Assembly: GCA_018715525.1 (NCBI GenBank)
Contig: DVLL01000021.1
Location: forward strand, 124,001 to 188,000
Length of the DNA: 64,000 nucleotides
Direction: 5' to 3'
Source of the DNA: Candidatus Faeciplasma pullistercoris
GTDB taxonomy: Bacteria; Bacillota; Clostridia; Oscillospirales; Ruminococcaceae
Shown here: one piece after another, positions 39,211-48,253 of the stretch
How positions within the stretch are numbered: position 1 is the stretch's first letter
Layout of the letters: each line of letters opens with the position of its first letter
Program-made: the position numbers and the translations under genes
The notes under the pieces: model-generated
Told to the model about the DNA's origin: nothing
Databases searched by the model: none
Seen by the model: the letters and a program-made list of their open reading frames with translations, nothing else

Positions 39211-39467
39211 TAAAAAATCCTCCGACCCGATACGGGTCAGAGGACGATCATAAACCGTGGTACCACCTCAATTTACCGCAGGACAAAACGCCTCACGGCC
39301 TCTCGGCAGGATAACGGATGCCAAAAACCGCACACCCCTAATAAGCAGCTCTACGCCTTTCAGGGCACGGACTCCAAGATGTATTTCGCCGGACATATGC
39401 CGCCCTTTTTCACCAGCCAAGGGCTCTCTGAGGCTTTAGACCGACTACTTCTTCTCTTCACAGTCGA
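39211..39467 (-). ncRNA. T-box riboswitch leader of tyrS
   Basis: Minus strand T-box TGAGGTGGTACCACGG (39255-39270), terminator CCTCTGACCCG-TAT-CGGGTCGGAGG-T6 (39212-39244), specifier-loop candidate GAAATACATC with UAC at 39383-39381. Confidence 0.92.
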
Positions 39468-39473
39468 TACCCA

Positions 39474-39502
39474 ATGATAACACGCCTCATATTTTTTGTC
39501 AA
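39474..39502 (-). promoter_or_regulatory. SigA promoter driving the tyrS T-box leader
   Basis: Minus strand TTGACA-N17-TATCAT. Confidence 0.8.
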
Positions 39503-39504
39503 GC

Positions 39505-40275
39505 TCAAACGCTTGATTTGATTCTCGACAACGCGTTTTTTTCGAGCCTTGATACCTGAGCCTGAGATATTCCTATCTCGCTCGCTACCTCAACCTGAGT
39601 TTTGCCCTGATAAAACCTTAGATACAGTATGTTTTTCTCACGCTCTGACAGCGTCTTTATTGCGTCCCTGAGCAGCAGCTCGTCTATCCAGCCCTCATCG
39701 CTTGAGGAATCGCCGAGCTGATCGAGCATGTATAGCGTATCCCCTGTGTTTGAATACACCGGCTCATATATCGAAACAGGCTCGCTTATCGACTCGAGGG
39801 CGAACACTACATCTGACTGGGGTGCGCCTATTTCCTTGGAAATTTCCTTTGCAGACGGTTCATTGCTGTTTTGATTCATCAGCTTTTCTCTTGCCTGCAT
39901 TGCCTTATACGCAAGATCTCTCATTGAACGAGACACTCTTATCGAGTTATTGTCCCTTAAATACCTTCTCAGCTCTCCCGAGATCATCGGAACAGCATAT
40001 GTTGAAAACTTTACGTCCAGCGATACGTCGAAGTTGTCTATCGCCTTGATAAGCCCCACAACCCCGACCTGAAAAAGATCGTCGGGAGGGGTGCCTCTGG
40101 ACATAAACTTCTGTATTACGCTCAATACGAGTCTTAAATTTCCCTGAATAAGCTCCTCTCTCGCCGACTTGTCCCCCGCTTTTATCTTTTTGAGGAGCTC
40201 CGTCTTTTTCTCCTCGCTTAACACCTTGAGCTTTGATGTGTTTACACCGCTTATTTCAACCTTATTGAACTGCAT
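39505..40275 (-). CDS. sigG: RNA polymerase sporulation sigma factor SigG (start refined to MQFNKVEISG)
   Basis: NKVEISGVNTSKLKVL N-terminus characteristic of SigG; sigma-70 regions 2 and 4; downstream of sigE. Confidence 0.96.
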   Translation of the reverse strand: MQFNKVEISGVNTSKLKVLSEEKKTELLKKIKAGDKSAREELIQGNLRLVLSVIQKFMSRGTPPDDLFQVGVVGLIKAIDNFDVSLDVKFSTYAVPMISGELRRYLRDNNSIRVSRSMRDLAYKAMQAREKLMNQNSNEPSAKEISKEIGAPQSDVVFALESISEPVSIYEPVYSNTGDTLYMLDQLGDSSSDEGWIDELLLRDAIKTLSEREKNILYLRFYQGKTQVEVASEIGISQAQVSRLEKNALSRIKSSV

Positions 40276-40368
40276 GGCAAACTGCACTCTCCGAACAAAT
40301 AATTTAACTAAATTATTGCCGAAGATATTGCATGTATTCACCATAGGCTCATGTACTTTTTGGAAAAA

Positions 40369-41082
40369 TCAGCATATCGCTTCAAGTTCCTTTTTCAGTT
40401 CTTTAAGTATTCTTTTTTCAAGCCTTGATATATATGACTGAGATATTCCTACAACATCCGCAACCTCCTTTTGTGTCATCTCCTTACCTGTGATAAGTCC
40501 GAAGCGCATCTGCATAATCTGCTTTTCTCTTCCCTTGAGCGAATTTACTGCCCGGATAAGAAGAAGCTTTTCTGTCTCACTCTCGATATTCCTGCTGACT
40601 TCGTCAGGGTCGGTGCCTATGACGTCGGACAAAAGAAGCTCATTGCCGTCCCAATCTATATTTAGCGGCTCGTCTATTGAAATCTCGTTTCTTTGCTGCG
40701 TTGTTTTGCGCAAATACATGAGTATCTCGTTTTCTATGCACCTTGAAGCGTAGGTGGCAAGCTTGATGTTTTTATTTGGATTGTAGGTGTTAACAGCCTT
40801 TATTAGACCTATTGTGCCTATCGAAACAAGATCCTCAATGCCTATTCCCGTAGACTCGAACTTCTTTGAAATGTATACAACAAGTCTGAGATTGTGAGTA
40901 ATAAGCTTTTCCCTTGCTCGCTTTGGATCAACTGACATCATTGAAAAAACCTTTTGTTCCTCGTCAGGCTTTAGCGGCGGCGGCAGAGAATCAGAGCCGT
41001 TTATATAGTCGAGGCTTGCTCTGCCCCTGATAAGCGACAGAAGCTTTTTCCACAATGACATTATGAACTTCATTTTACTCAC
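40369..41082 (-). CDS. sigE: RNA polymerase sporulation sigma factor SigE (pro-form)
   Basis: Hydrophobic pro-region then [58 protein letters not shown]. Confidence 0.96.
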   Translation of the reverse strand: MSKMKFIMSLWKKLLSLIRGRASLDYINGSDSLPPPLKPDEEQKVFSMMSVDPKRAREKLITHNLRLVVYISKKFESTGIGIEDLVSIGTIGLIKAVNTYNPNKNIKLATYASRCIENEILMYLRKTTQQRNEISIDEPLNIDWDGNELLLSDVIGTDPDEVSRNIESETEKLLLIRAVNSLKGREKQIMQMRFGLITGKEMTQKEVADVVGISQSYISRLEKRILKELKKELEAIC

Positions 41083-41086
41083 CCTT

Positions 41087-41890
41087 TTACATCAATATTT
41101 TTGGATTAAAGACTGCTCGTCTTAACTGCCCGTCAGTAAAAGCAATCAGCGCGCTGACATCTGTTTTTGACCCGTGCTCGTCTTCAATGAAAATTTTGTC
41201 TGGGCTCACCGCATAAAGCACTCCTTCGCCGTTAACGGTGCTAAACGGCACCGGTATCATTCGTCTTCCAAAGCTTTCACAAGAGGTTATTCCTGTGCAG
41301 ATGACAACATCCTTTCCGCTGAAAATATCTCTTACGGTATTGCCGGTATCTGCAACCCCCTCAAGGCTGTAGCTTTTTCCTGATATCGCTATATGCACTA
41401 TGTAAGAGTGAGCTTTGTCCAGCCTTTGGGCGGATATATGGGATATCAGCGAAAGCACTATATACACTGCCGCGGTCATAAAAATGAGCTTTGTCAGCGA
41501 TATGTCGAAGTAGTAGCTCATGCCCTTTATGTATACCACCTTTGTGCCGAGCATCGACTGGAAAAGGTATACTCCCCCGCTGAATAAAAGATTTACTCCG
41601 AAGAATGATGCAACGGCATAAAAAATACGCCTTTTTGACATTCCATTTTTATAAAACGCGGTCAGCAAGACAATCAGCATGGAAATACACTTTAACGCAT
41701 ACAGCAAAATGGTTTGCCAAACAGTCCCGGCGGGAATGAGTATCAAAAGAGATGACAACCCGCCTGCAAGAGCACTCAGCGCAAGTCGCTTTCCGGGTAT
41801 GCTCTGGTGAATTAGCTTAGAGCTAAGGCTCAGGACAAGCCAGCTCACATATGTGTTTATAAGTACGAGAGTATCGAGGTACACGGTCAT
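41087..41890 (-). CDS. spoIIGA: Sigma-E processing peptidase SpoIIGA
   Basis: Five N-terminal TM segments, aspartic-protease-like [11 protein letters not shown]; adjacent sigE. Confidence 0.93.
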   Translation of the reverse strand: MTVYLDTLVLINTYVSWLVLSLSSKLIHQSIPGKRLALSALAGGLSSLLILIPAGTVWQTILLYALKCISMLIVLLTAFYKNGMSKRRIFYAVASFFGVNLLFSGGVYLFQSMLGTKVVYIKGMSYYFDISLTKLIFMTAAVYIVLSLISHISAQRLDKAHSYIVHIAISGKSYSLEGVADTGNTVRDIFSGKDVVICTGITSCESFGRRMIPVPFSTVNGEGVLYAVSPDKIFIEDEHGSKTDVSALIAFTDGQLRRAVFNPKILM

Positions 41891-41901
41891 TTATATCACC
41901 G

Positions 41902-41941
41902 GAATTCATTTTACAGCGGATGGCAGGAGTTTTGTGTCGAA
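41902..41941 (-). promoter_or_regulatory. Candidate Spo0A-activated spoIIG promoter (0A box plus -10)
   Basis: Minus strand TTCGACA (exact reverse of TGTCGAA, 41935-41941)-N21-TAAAAT, 17 nt before the spoIIGA ATG. Confidence 0.6.
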
Positions 41942-42064
41942 GAAGTTACCCTTAATCCAAGGGATTAAGGGTAACTTCAAAAGATTTTGCATCCCAAAAG
42001 GATGCAAAACTTTATTGCCATAAGTTACTACACCTTTCGTCAAGAGGAACTTCAAAAGATTTTG
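41942..42064. repeat. Intergenic hairpin/direct-repeat cluster upstream of spoIIGA
   Basis: 17-bp perfect inverted repeat 41942-41978; 10-bp perfect inverted repeat 41985-42009; direct repeat aacttcaaaagattttg at about 41973-41989 and 42049-42064. Confidence 0.8.
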
Positions 42065-42134
42065 ACATGTTTTTAAAGAGCTGCAAAGCTTTCATGCAAC
42101 AGGCTTCCCGACATTTGATTATAATAAGCCTTAA

Positions 42135-42169
42135 AAAACAAAGCCACCCGTCGGCTTGTCCGACGGGTG
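42135..42169 (-). terminator. Terminator downstream of the M18 aminopeptidase gene
   Basis: cacccgtcgg-cttgt-ccgacgggtg; T-rich tract follows on the minus strand. Confidence 0.85.
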
Positions 42170-42202
42170 ACAGAGTCATGATTTGTTAGTTTGTAATAGC
42201 AA

Positions 42203-43606
42203 TTAGTTGTTAAAGAATGTGTAGAAGGCCTTGAATGCCATGTATATATCAAGCTTTGCGGTGATTTCATACGGAGAGTGCATGCAAAGAACTGGTACAC
42301 CTACATCCACTACGTCTACTCCAAGATCCGCGATGTAAGCGGCAACAGTTCCTCCGCCTCCGAGGTCAACTCTTCCAAGTTCACCGGTCTGCCAAATTAC
42401 GCTGTTGGCGTTAAAGATGTTTCTTACATATGACAGGAACTCAGCATTTGCATCGTTGCAGCCTGACTTTCCCCTTGCGCCGGTATACTTGCATACCGTT
42501 ACTCCATAATTGCAGTAGGATGCGTTCTTAGGCTCGCATACCTCCGGGAATGTAGGATCAAACGCTACGCTGACATCTGCCGAGAGGCATGTTGAGTTAT
42601 TTAAAACCATGGGGCATGTCGTTCCTGCCTTTTCAGCGAGGAAGAAAATGAAATGCTTGAGATATGCGCTCTGAAGACCGGTGTTGCCTACGCTGCCTAT
42701 CTCCTCCTTATCGGTGAGAACGGTTATGCAGGTAGTTTTAGGCTTATCGCACTGAAGTATCGCCTCAAGAGCTGTATATGCGCAAACCCTGTCGTCCTGA
42801 CCGTAGCCTCCCACCAGTCCGCGATCCAAACCTACGTCCTTAGCCTTGAACGCCGGAACAACCTCAAGCTCAGCAGAAACGAAGTCGTCCTCCACTATTC
42901 CGTATTTGTCAAAGAGAATAGAGAGAACATTGAGCTTGACCTGCTCGGATACCTCATCGGTATTGAAAGGACGAGAGCCTATCAAAACGTTGAGCTCTTC
43001 ACCCTTGATGCCCTCGGAAAGTGTTCTCTTTGACTGTTCCTGAGCAAGGTGAGGCAAAAGATCTGTTACCATAAATACAGGATCAGACTCATCCTCGCCT
43101 ATGCAGACATTGACGCGGCTGCCGTCCGCCCTGAAAATAACACCGTGAAGCGCCAGAGGAATAGTGGGCCACTGATACTTTTTAATTCCGCCATAGTAGT
43201 GCGTCTTGAGAAGACAAAGCTCGTTCGACTCATAAACGGGGTTCTGCTTAAGGTCGAGCCTCGGGCAGTCAATGTGAGCGGCAGAGATCTTTACGCCCTT
43301 CTCAAGCGGTTCTGTTCCGAATACGCAGAGAATAACGCTCTTGTCACGGTTGTTGTAATATACCTTGTCGCCCGCAGAATATGTCTTGTCAGGATCAAAT
43401 TCCGTAAATCCCTTCGCCTTTGCAAGCTCGATAGAGACTTTAGCGGCTTCCCTTTCGGTCTTAGACTGATCGAGAAACCTCTTATAGTTCTCGCAGAAGC
43501 TGTCAACCGACTTTACCTCATCGGCAGATAGCCTGAGCATACCGTTCTTTTTCTTTGAAAACAGCCTCTCCTGAAGAAGCTTCGCTTGTGACTTTTCTTC
43601 TGACAT
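42203..43606 (-). CDS. M18 family aminopeptidase (start refined)
   Basis: KISAAHIDCPRLDLK, GYGQDDRVCAYTALEAI, TDKEEIGSVGNTG, HSPYEITAKLDIY. Confidence 0.94.
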   Translation of the reverse strand: MSEEKSQAKLLQERLFSKKKNGMLRLSADEVKSVDSFCENYKRFLDQSKTEREAAKVSIELAKAKGFTEFDPDKTYSAGDKVYYNNRDKSVILCVFGTEPLEKGVKISAAHIDCPRLDLKQNPVYESNELCLLKTHYYGGIKKYQWPTIPLALHGVIFRADGSRVNVCIGEDESDPVFMVTDLLPHLAQEQSKRTLSEGIKGEELNVLIGSRPFNTDEVSEQVKLNVLSILFDKYGIVEDDFVSAELEVVPAFKAKDVGLDRGLVGGYGQDDRVCAYTALEAILQCDKPKTTCITVLTDKEEIGSVGNTGLQSAYLKHFIFFLAEKAGTTCPMVLNNSTCLSADVSVAFDPTFPEVCEPKNASYCNYGVTVCKYTGARGKSGCNDANAEFLSYVRNIFNANSVIWQTGELGRVDLGGGGTVAAYIADLGVDVVDVGVPVLCMHSPYEITAKLDIYMAFKAFYTFFNN

Positions 43607-43610
43607 GATG

Positions 43611-44183
43611 TTAGTTCCTTTCATTTGACTCTATTTTATTGTATTTTTCAAACGCCTTCATTACTTTATAAACATAATTTCGGGTGTTGCTGCCTGAAAA
43701 AGATGTAATATCCGGTGAAGCTCTGTTTACAGCTCCTGATGCAAGCCATCCGTCTACCTCACCCATTCCTGAGTGATAAGCGGCAGCGGTCAGTTCATAA
43801 TTTCCGTATCTTTGATATAAAAACGAAAGAAGATAGCAGCCAAACCTTATACTGTGCTCAGGCTGAAACAAATCCTCAAACTCAAGCTCTGTTTCTCCGA
43901 GCTTTTCTGAGACCCAGTCAAAGGAGTCCTCAATCATCTGCATAAGACCTATCGCCCCGGCGTCCGACACCGCATTTGGATCAAAGTTCGACTCCGTCCT
44001 GATTACCGCATACACAAAATTTTTATCAATGCCGTATTCCTGCGAGTATGTCTCGACAAGCTCTGAATACTCCGTCCTGTAGCTTATTTTTTCATACCAG
44101 CGGTAAAGGACCGCAAGAACGACTGCCGCAATTATTAAAACTGCTATAGCTGAAAATAACGCCGATACCGCTTTTTTAACCAT
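43611..44183 (-). CDS. Lytic transglycosylase (SLT domain; start refined)
   Basis: N-terminal TM; YAVIRTESNFDPNAVSDAGAIGLMQMI...AYHSGMGEVDGWL. Confidence 0.93.
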   Translation of the reverse strand: MVKKAVSALFSAIAVLIIAAVVLAVLYRWYEKISYRTEYSELVETYSQEYGIDKNFVYAVIRTESNFDPNAVSDAGAIGLMQMIEDSFDWVSEKLGETELEFEDLFQPEHSIRFGCYLLSFLYQRYGNYELTAAAYHSGMGEVDGWLASGAVNRASPDITSFSGSNTRNYVYKVMKAFEKYNKIESNERN

Positions 44184-44793
44184 TATGTCTCTCCCTGATC
44201 TTTGATATGACCTCTGCGGTTTTAGCCTCAAGACTGCCCAAATCAGCGTCATTGCAGATGACGTAGTCAGACTTTAACGTAAAGTATTCCTCCGACTTTT
44301 GAGCAGATAGCCTTGAAGTGACAGCCTCAACAGGTATGCCGTCTCTTTCGAGAATCCGTCTTATTTTAATATCCATCGGCGCTACAACGCTCACAATTAC
44401 CGAGCAAATGTCGTTTAACCCGCTTTCAAATAGTGTAGGAGCGTCTAAAACAACGATATTTGCTCCGTCGTCCGCAAAGCCTGTCAGTGTCGTCAATACA
44501 TTCTTTGTTATGTAGGGATATATTATATCTGTGTAGCTTTTTAGCTTGTCAGGGCTGTTAAATACGATAGCGGCAAGCTTTTTTCGGTCTAAGCCGAGCT
44601 CGTCCACGCAGTCCGGAAAGAGCTCTCTTACCTCTCGCAAAAATTCATTTGTTTGAGCAACGCTGCGCGATATTTCATCAGCGTCAATTATCGGAAAACC
44701 GTTTTTTTGAAATATCCTGCTCACAGAGGACTTGCCCGCGCCGCTTTGACCTGTCAAGCCGACTACACATATTTTATCTGACAGACTCATCAA
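44176..44793 (-). CDS. coaE: Dephospho-CoA kinase
   Basis: VVGLTGQSGAGKSSVSRIF, DADEISRSV, VLDAPTLFESG. Confidence 0.94.
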   Translation of the reverse strand: MMSLSDKICVVGLTGQSGAGKSSVSRIFQKNGFPIIDADEISRSVAQTNEFLREVRELFPDCVDELGLDRKKLAAIVFNSPDKLKSYTDIIYPYITKNVLTTLTGFADDGANIVVLDAPTLFESGLNDICSVIVSVVAPMDIKIRRILERDGIPVEAVTSRLSAQKSEEYFTLKSDYVICNDADLGSLEAKTAEVISKIRERHNG

Positions 44794-44802
44794 TCTCCTC
44801 CG

Positions 44803-45816
44803 TCATTTCAGCCTGACAAGATTGAATCCTGCCGAGCGCAATATCCTGTTATAAACCGCTAATCCGACCCCATTTTGCGAGGGACATCTTGTATAAACTG
44901 TCTTTGCTCCAAGCTCGTCAAACTGACGAAGCCTCTCAAAAAGGCAGTGCGCCTGAGCCTCGGAGCTTAAGCCGTATGTAAGATACGGCACGCCAGGTAT
45001 CTTCTCGGACTCATCGAACAGGAGGCAGTAATCTCCCTGTACAGCATTTGAAGCAACATATTCTTTATAGCTATCCAAATCAGAATCAACAAGAACAACA
45101 TTTGCCTTTGGCGCATAGTGCTTGTACTTCATTCCGGGTGAACGAACTATAACTCCCTCAGCAAGCTTGTCTGTAACTCCCCGATCGACTAAAACCTCAT
45201 CGCATACGGTTCTTAAAAGCTCTACAGATATCTTTCCCGGTCTTAAAAGCCTTATGGCGTTTCCCTCAAACGAAATAACCGTCGATTCCACTCCGACATC
45301 CGACTCACCGCCGTCTACTATCGCAGCAATTCTGCCGTTCATGTCCTCCATAACGCGCGAGGCATTGGTAGGACTGGGGCTCCCCGAAAGATTTGCCGAT
45401 GGGGCTGCAAGCGGGAATCCGCATAGCTCAATAATCCTCCTCGCCACAGGATTTGACGGAAATCTTATGCCAACCGTGTCCAGTCCTCCGCTGGTGACAA
45501 GCGGGATTTTGTCCGACTTAGGCATTATCATGGTCAACGGTCCAGGCCAAAACCTTTTTGCGCATTTTATGGCAGCTTCGGGCACCTGCGACGCAATATC
45601 ACCAATCATATCCATGCTCGAAATATGCACAATCAGCGGATTGTCACAAGGTCTGCCCTTGGCAGCAAATATCTTCTTCACCGCCTCCGCATTAAAGGCG
45701 TTTGCCGCGAGCCCGTATACCGTTTCGGTAGGTATTCCGACTACCTCTCCCGATTTAAGCAGCCTTGCGGCTTCTTCAAGCTCCGGGTCGGTTGTGCCGA
45801 GCAAAACTGTATTCAT
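44803..45816 (-). CDS. L-threonylcarbamoyladenylate synthase (TsaC/Sua5 family, long form)
   Basis: GIPTETVYGLAANAFN, KGRPCDNPLIVHI, AAPSANLSGSPSPT; C-terminal Sua5 extension. Confidence 0.95.
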   Translation of the reverse strand: MNTVLLGTTDPELEEAARLLKSGEVVGIPTETVYGLAANAFNAEAVKKIFAAKGRPCDNPLIVHISSMDMIGDIASQVPEAAIKCAKRFWPGPLTMIMPKSDKIPLVTSGGLDTVGIRFPSNPVARRIIELCGFPLAAPSANLSGSPSPTNASRVMEDMNGRIAAIVDGGESDVGVESTVISFEGNAIRLLRPGKISVELLRTVCDEVLVDRGVTDKLAEGVIVRSPGMKYKHYAPKANVVLVDSDLDSYKEYVASNAVQGDYCLLFDESEKIPGVPYLTYGLSSEAQAHCLFERLRQFDELGAKTVYTRCPSQNGVGLAVYNRILRSAGFNLVRLK

Positions 45817-45817
45817 C

Positions 45818-46894
45818 TTATACCGTGCCCTCCTGCTTGGCAAGCTTTGCGGCCTGATCAGCCGTTGCAAGGGCGTCTATAATTTCGTCCAAAGAGCCGT
45901 TCAATATGCTCTCAAGCTTATAAAGTGTTAAGCCTATGCGATGATCTGTGACTCTGCCGTCAGGGAAATTGTAGGTCCTTATTCTCTCTGAGCGGTCGCC
46001 TGTCCCTATCTGGGAGCGCCTTTCTCCCGCGATAGCCTCGTCGTGCTCTCGCTGCTTCATCTCAAGAAGCCTTGAGCAAAGCACCTTCATCGCTCTCTCC
46101 TTATTCTTCTGCTGGCTTCTCTCATCCTGACACTCCACAACAAGACCCGTAGGAAGATGGGTTATTCTGACCGCAGATTCCGTCTTGTTTATATGCTGTC
46201 CTCCTGCGCCAGAAGCCCTGAAAACATCAATCTTGAGCTCCTTTTCATCGATATTGAGCTCCACGCTCTCCGCTTCCGGGAGCACAGCCACGGTCGCGGT
46301 AGACGTCTGGATTCTGCCCTGAGACTCTGTCTCCGGGACTCTTTGAACCCTGTGGACTCCGCTCTCATACTTAAATCTTGAGTACGCGCCCTCTCCCTCG
46401 ACCGAGACCTCTACCTCCTTCACTCCGCCAAGCTCTGTGCGGTTGGCGTTGAGGATCTCAATCTTCCAGCGCTTAGATTCAGCGTACATCGTGTACATTC
46501 TTAGCAGAGAGTTGGCAAAAAGCGCGGCTTCCTCTCCGCCCGCTCCTGCCCTTATCTCAATGATTACATTTCGCGAGTCATTAGGATCTTTGGGTAAAAG
46601 CATTATTTTAAGCTCTTCTGTATACCTTGATATCGCGTCCTTAGCTTCAAGGTACTGCTCCTGGGCCATCTCTCTCATGTCATGATCCGACTCCGAGTGC
46701 ATTAGCTCCTCCGCCTCGTTCATCTCGGCTATGGCAGATTTGTATTTTTTATATGTCTCTATTAAAGGCGTAAGCTGGTTATATTCCTTCATCAGCTCAA
46801 TGTAGAGCGGGTTATTGTTTACAGTCTCCGGCTGCATCAGCCGCTCATTTATTTCGCTGTATCTGTCCGTCAGCGCGTCCAGCTTTTCAAACAT
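45818..46894 (-). CDS. prfA: Peptide chain release factor 1
   Basis: GAGGEEAALFA, GAGGQHINKTESAVRITH (GGQ), ERIRTYNFPDGRVTDHRI. Confidence 0.97.
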   Translation of the reverse strand: MFEKLDALTDRYSEINERLMQPETVNNNPLYIELMKEYNQLTPLIETYKKYKSAIAEMNEAEELMHSESDHDMREMAQEQYLEAKDAISRYTEELKIMLLPKDPNDSRNVIIEIRAGAGGEEAALFANSLLRMYTMYAESKRWKIEILNANRTELGGVKEVEVSVEGEGAYSRFKYESGVHRVQRVPETESQGRIQTSTATVAVLPEAESVELNIDEKELKIDVFRASGAGGQHINKTESAVRITHLPTGLVVECQDERSQQKNKERAMKVLCSRLLEMKQREHDEAIAGERRSQIGTGDRSERIRTYNFPDGRVTDHRIGLTLYKLESILNGSLDEIIDALATADQAAKLAKQEGTV

Positions 46895-47114
46895 TCATAT
46901 CATCCTTTATCACTTTGATAGTTTCTCTTTCTGCCGTGTCAACGCTTTTGACATTCTTTTCTGCCTTTGAGCGTGGAATCATAAATTCCCTGCCGCAGCC
47001 CTCGCACCTAAGCTTGAAATCCATTCCGGAGCGCAACACACGCATTCTGTTGCAGCCGCAGGGATGGTTTTTCTTCATTACGAGAACATCTCCCCTGCAT
47101 ATATCCATACCCAT
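46887..47114 (-). CDS. DUF951 family zinc-binding-like protein
   Basis: DICRGDVLVMKKNHPCGCNRMRVLRSGMDFKLRCEGCGREFMIPRSKAEK. Confidence 0.88.
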   Translation of the reverse strand: MGMDICRGDVLVMKKNHPCGCNRMRVLRSGMDFKLRCEGCGREFMIPRSKAEKNVKSVDTAERETIKVIKDDMNV

Positions 47115-47299
47115 ACTCTGCCGCCCCTTTACCTATTCTCATTTTTGCTGTAATCACGCACATATGTTATTATATCACATGAAACTTCTGTTGGCAACAC
47201 CGTTTTTATTATTAGGCTCTTCTGCATATGGTAATATCAGTAATAAAATAAGCATAATATAAACCAGCGCAACCTATTTCGGAAAGGACGGTACCACAA

Positions 47300-48214
47300 A
47301 TGAACAGATTTTTGCCGGAAGGCTCAACTATAAATACGCAGGAGAATCAAAAGTACATAAGCGACCTGCGTTCTCTTTCATATGCCATGGAAAACGGGAT
47401 AATACTTGAAGCAAAGGCGGATATGTGCACCTCCGGTCATGATCTTGTGATAAATCTGCCGAGCGCAAAAGGAATTATTCCGCGAGAAGAGGCATGTATC
47501 GGCATAAAAGAGGGCAAAACAAAAGATATAGCTATTATTTCAAGAGTCGGCAAGTCCGTTTGCTTTACAGTAAAGGAAATTAAGGAGGATGAAGGCGAAA
47601 CTGTTGCGCTTCTTTCAAGGCGGGACGCACAACAGATATGCGTGCAGGAGTACCTGTCAAAGCTTCAGCGCGGAGAGGTGATCGACGCGAAGGTTAGTCA
47701 TATAGAGCAGTTCGGGTGCTTTGTGGATATCGGCTGCGGCATTCCGTCAATGATTTCCATAGACGAGATATCGGTATCGAGGATATCTTCACCATCAGAC
47801 AGATTTTCGGTTGATGACAGGATAAAGGTGATATATAAGGGATACGACGGAGAGAAATTCTATGTCGGCCACAAGGAACTTTTGGGCACATGGCAGGAAA
47901 ACGCCGATATGTTCACATCAGGAGAAACCGTCAGAGGAATCGTACGAAGCATTGAAAGCTACGGAATTTTCATTGAGCTGACACCGAACCTTGCAGGTCT
48001 CGCCGAGCCTAACGAAAAGGTCGTTCAGGGGCAAAGCGTGAGCGTTTACATTAAGTCAATAATACCTGAAAAGATGAAGGTAAAGCTGATTATTGTGGAC
48101 AGCGGCGACACAGGATACAAGATTAAAAACAAATATTTTATCACGGACGGCGTAATAAAGAGCTGGAAATACTCTCCAGAATGCTGCAAAAGGGTAATTG
48201 AAACTAATTTTTAG
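47300..48214 (+). CDS. S1 RNA-binding domain protein
   Basis: GEVIDAKVSHIEQFGCFVDIGCGIPSMISIDEIS and GETVRGIVRSIESYGIFIELTPNLAGLAEP. Confidence 0.88.
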   Translation: MNRFLPEGSTINTQENQKYISDLRSLSYAMENGIILEAKADMCTSGHDLVINLPSAKGIIPREEACIGIKEGKTKDIAIISRVGKSVCFTVKEIKEDEGETVALLSRRDAQQICVQEYLSKLQRGEVIDAKVSHIEQFGCFVDIGCGIPSMISIDEISVSRISSPSDRFSVDDRIKVIYKGYDGEKFYVGHKELLGTWQENADMFTSGETVRGIVRSIESYGIFIELTPNLAGLAEPNEKVVQGQSVSVYIKSIIPEKMKVKLIIVDSGDTGYKIKNKYFITDGVIKSWKYSPECCKRVIETNF

Positions 48215-48223
48215 TCAAAGCAT

Positions 48224-48253
48224 ACGAGCTTGGAACCGCCCAAGCTCGTTTAC
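48224..48253. terminator. Terminator between convergent S1 and rarA genes
   Basis: acgagcttgg-aaccgc-ccaagctcgt then ttta. Confidence 0.75.

Noticed and set aside
40276-40368. Possible SigF/SigG-type promoter upstream of sigG (GAATA ... CAATAAT)
   Set aside because: Only a partial -10 match and ambiguous spacing; expected from biology but not well supported by this sequence
45122-45931. 269-aa plus-strand ORF antisense to the TsaC/Sua5 gene
   Set aside because: Fully overlaps a strongly conserved CDS, has no recognisable family motifs and shows the composition of a shadow ORF
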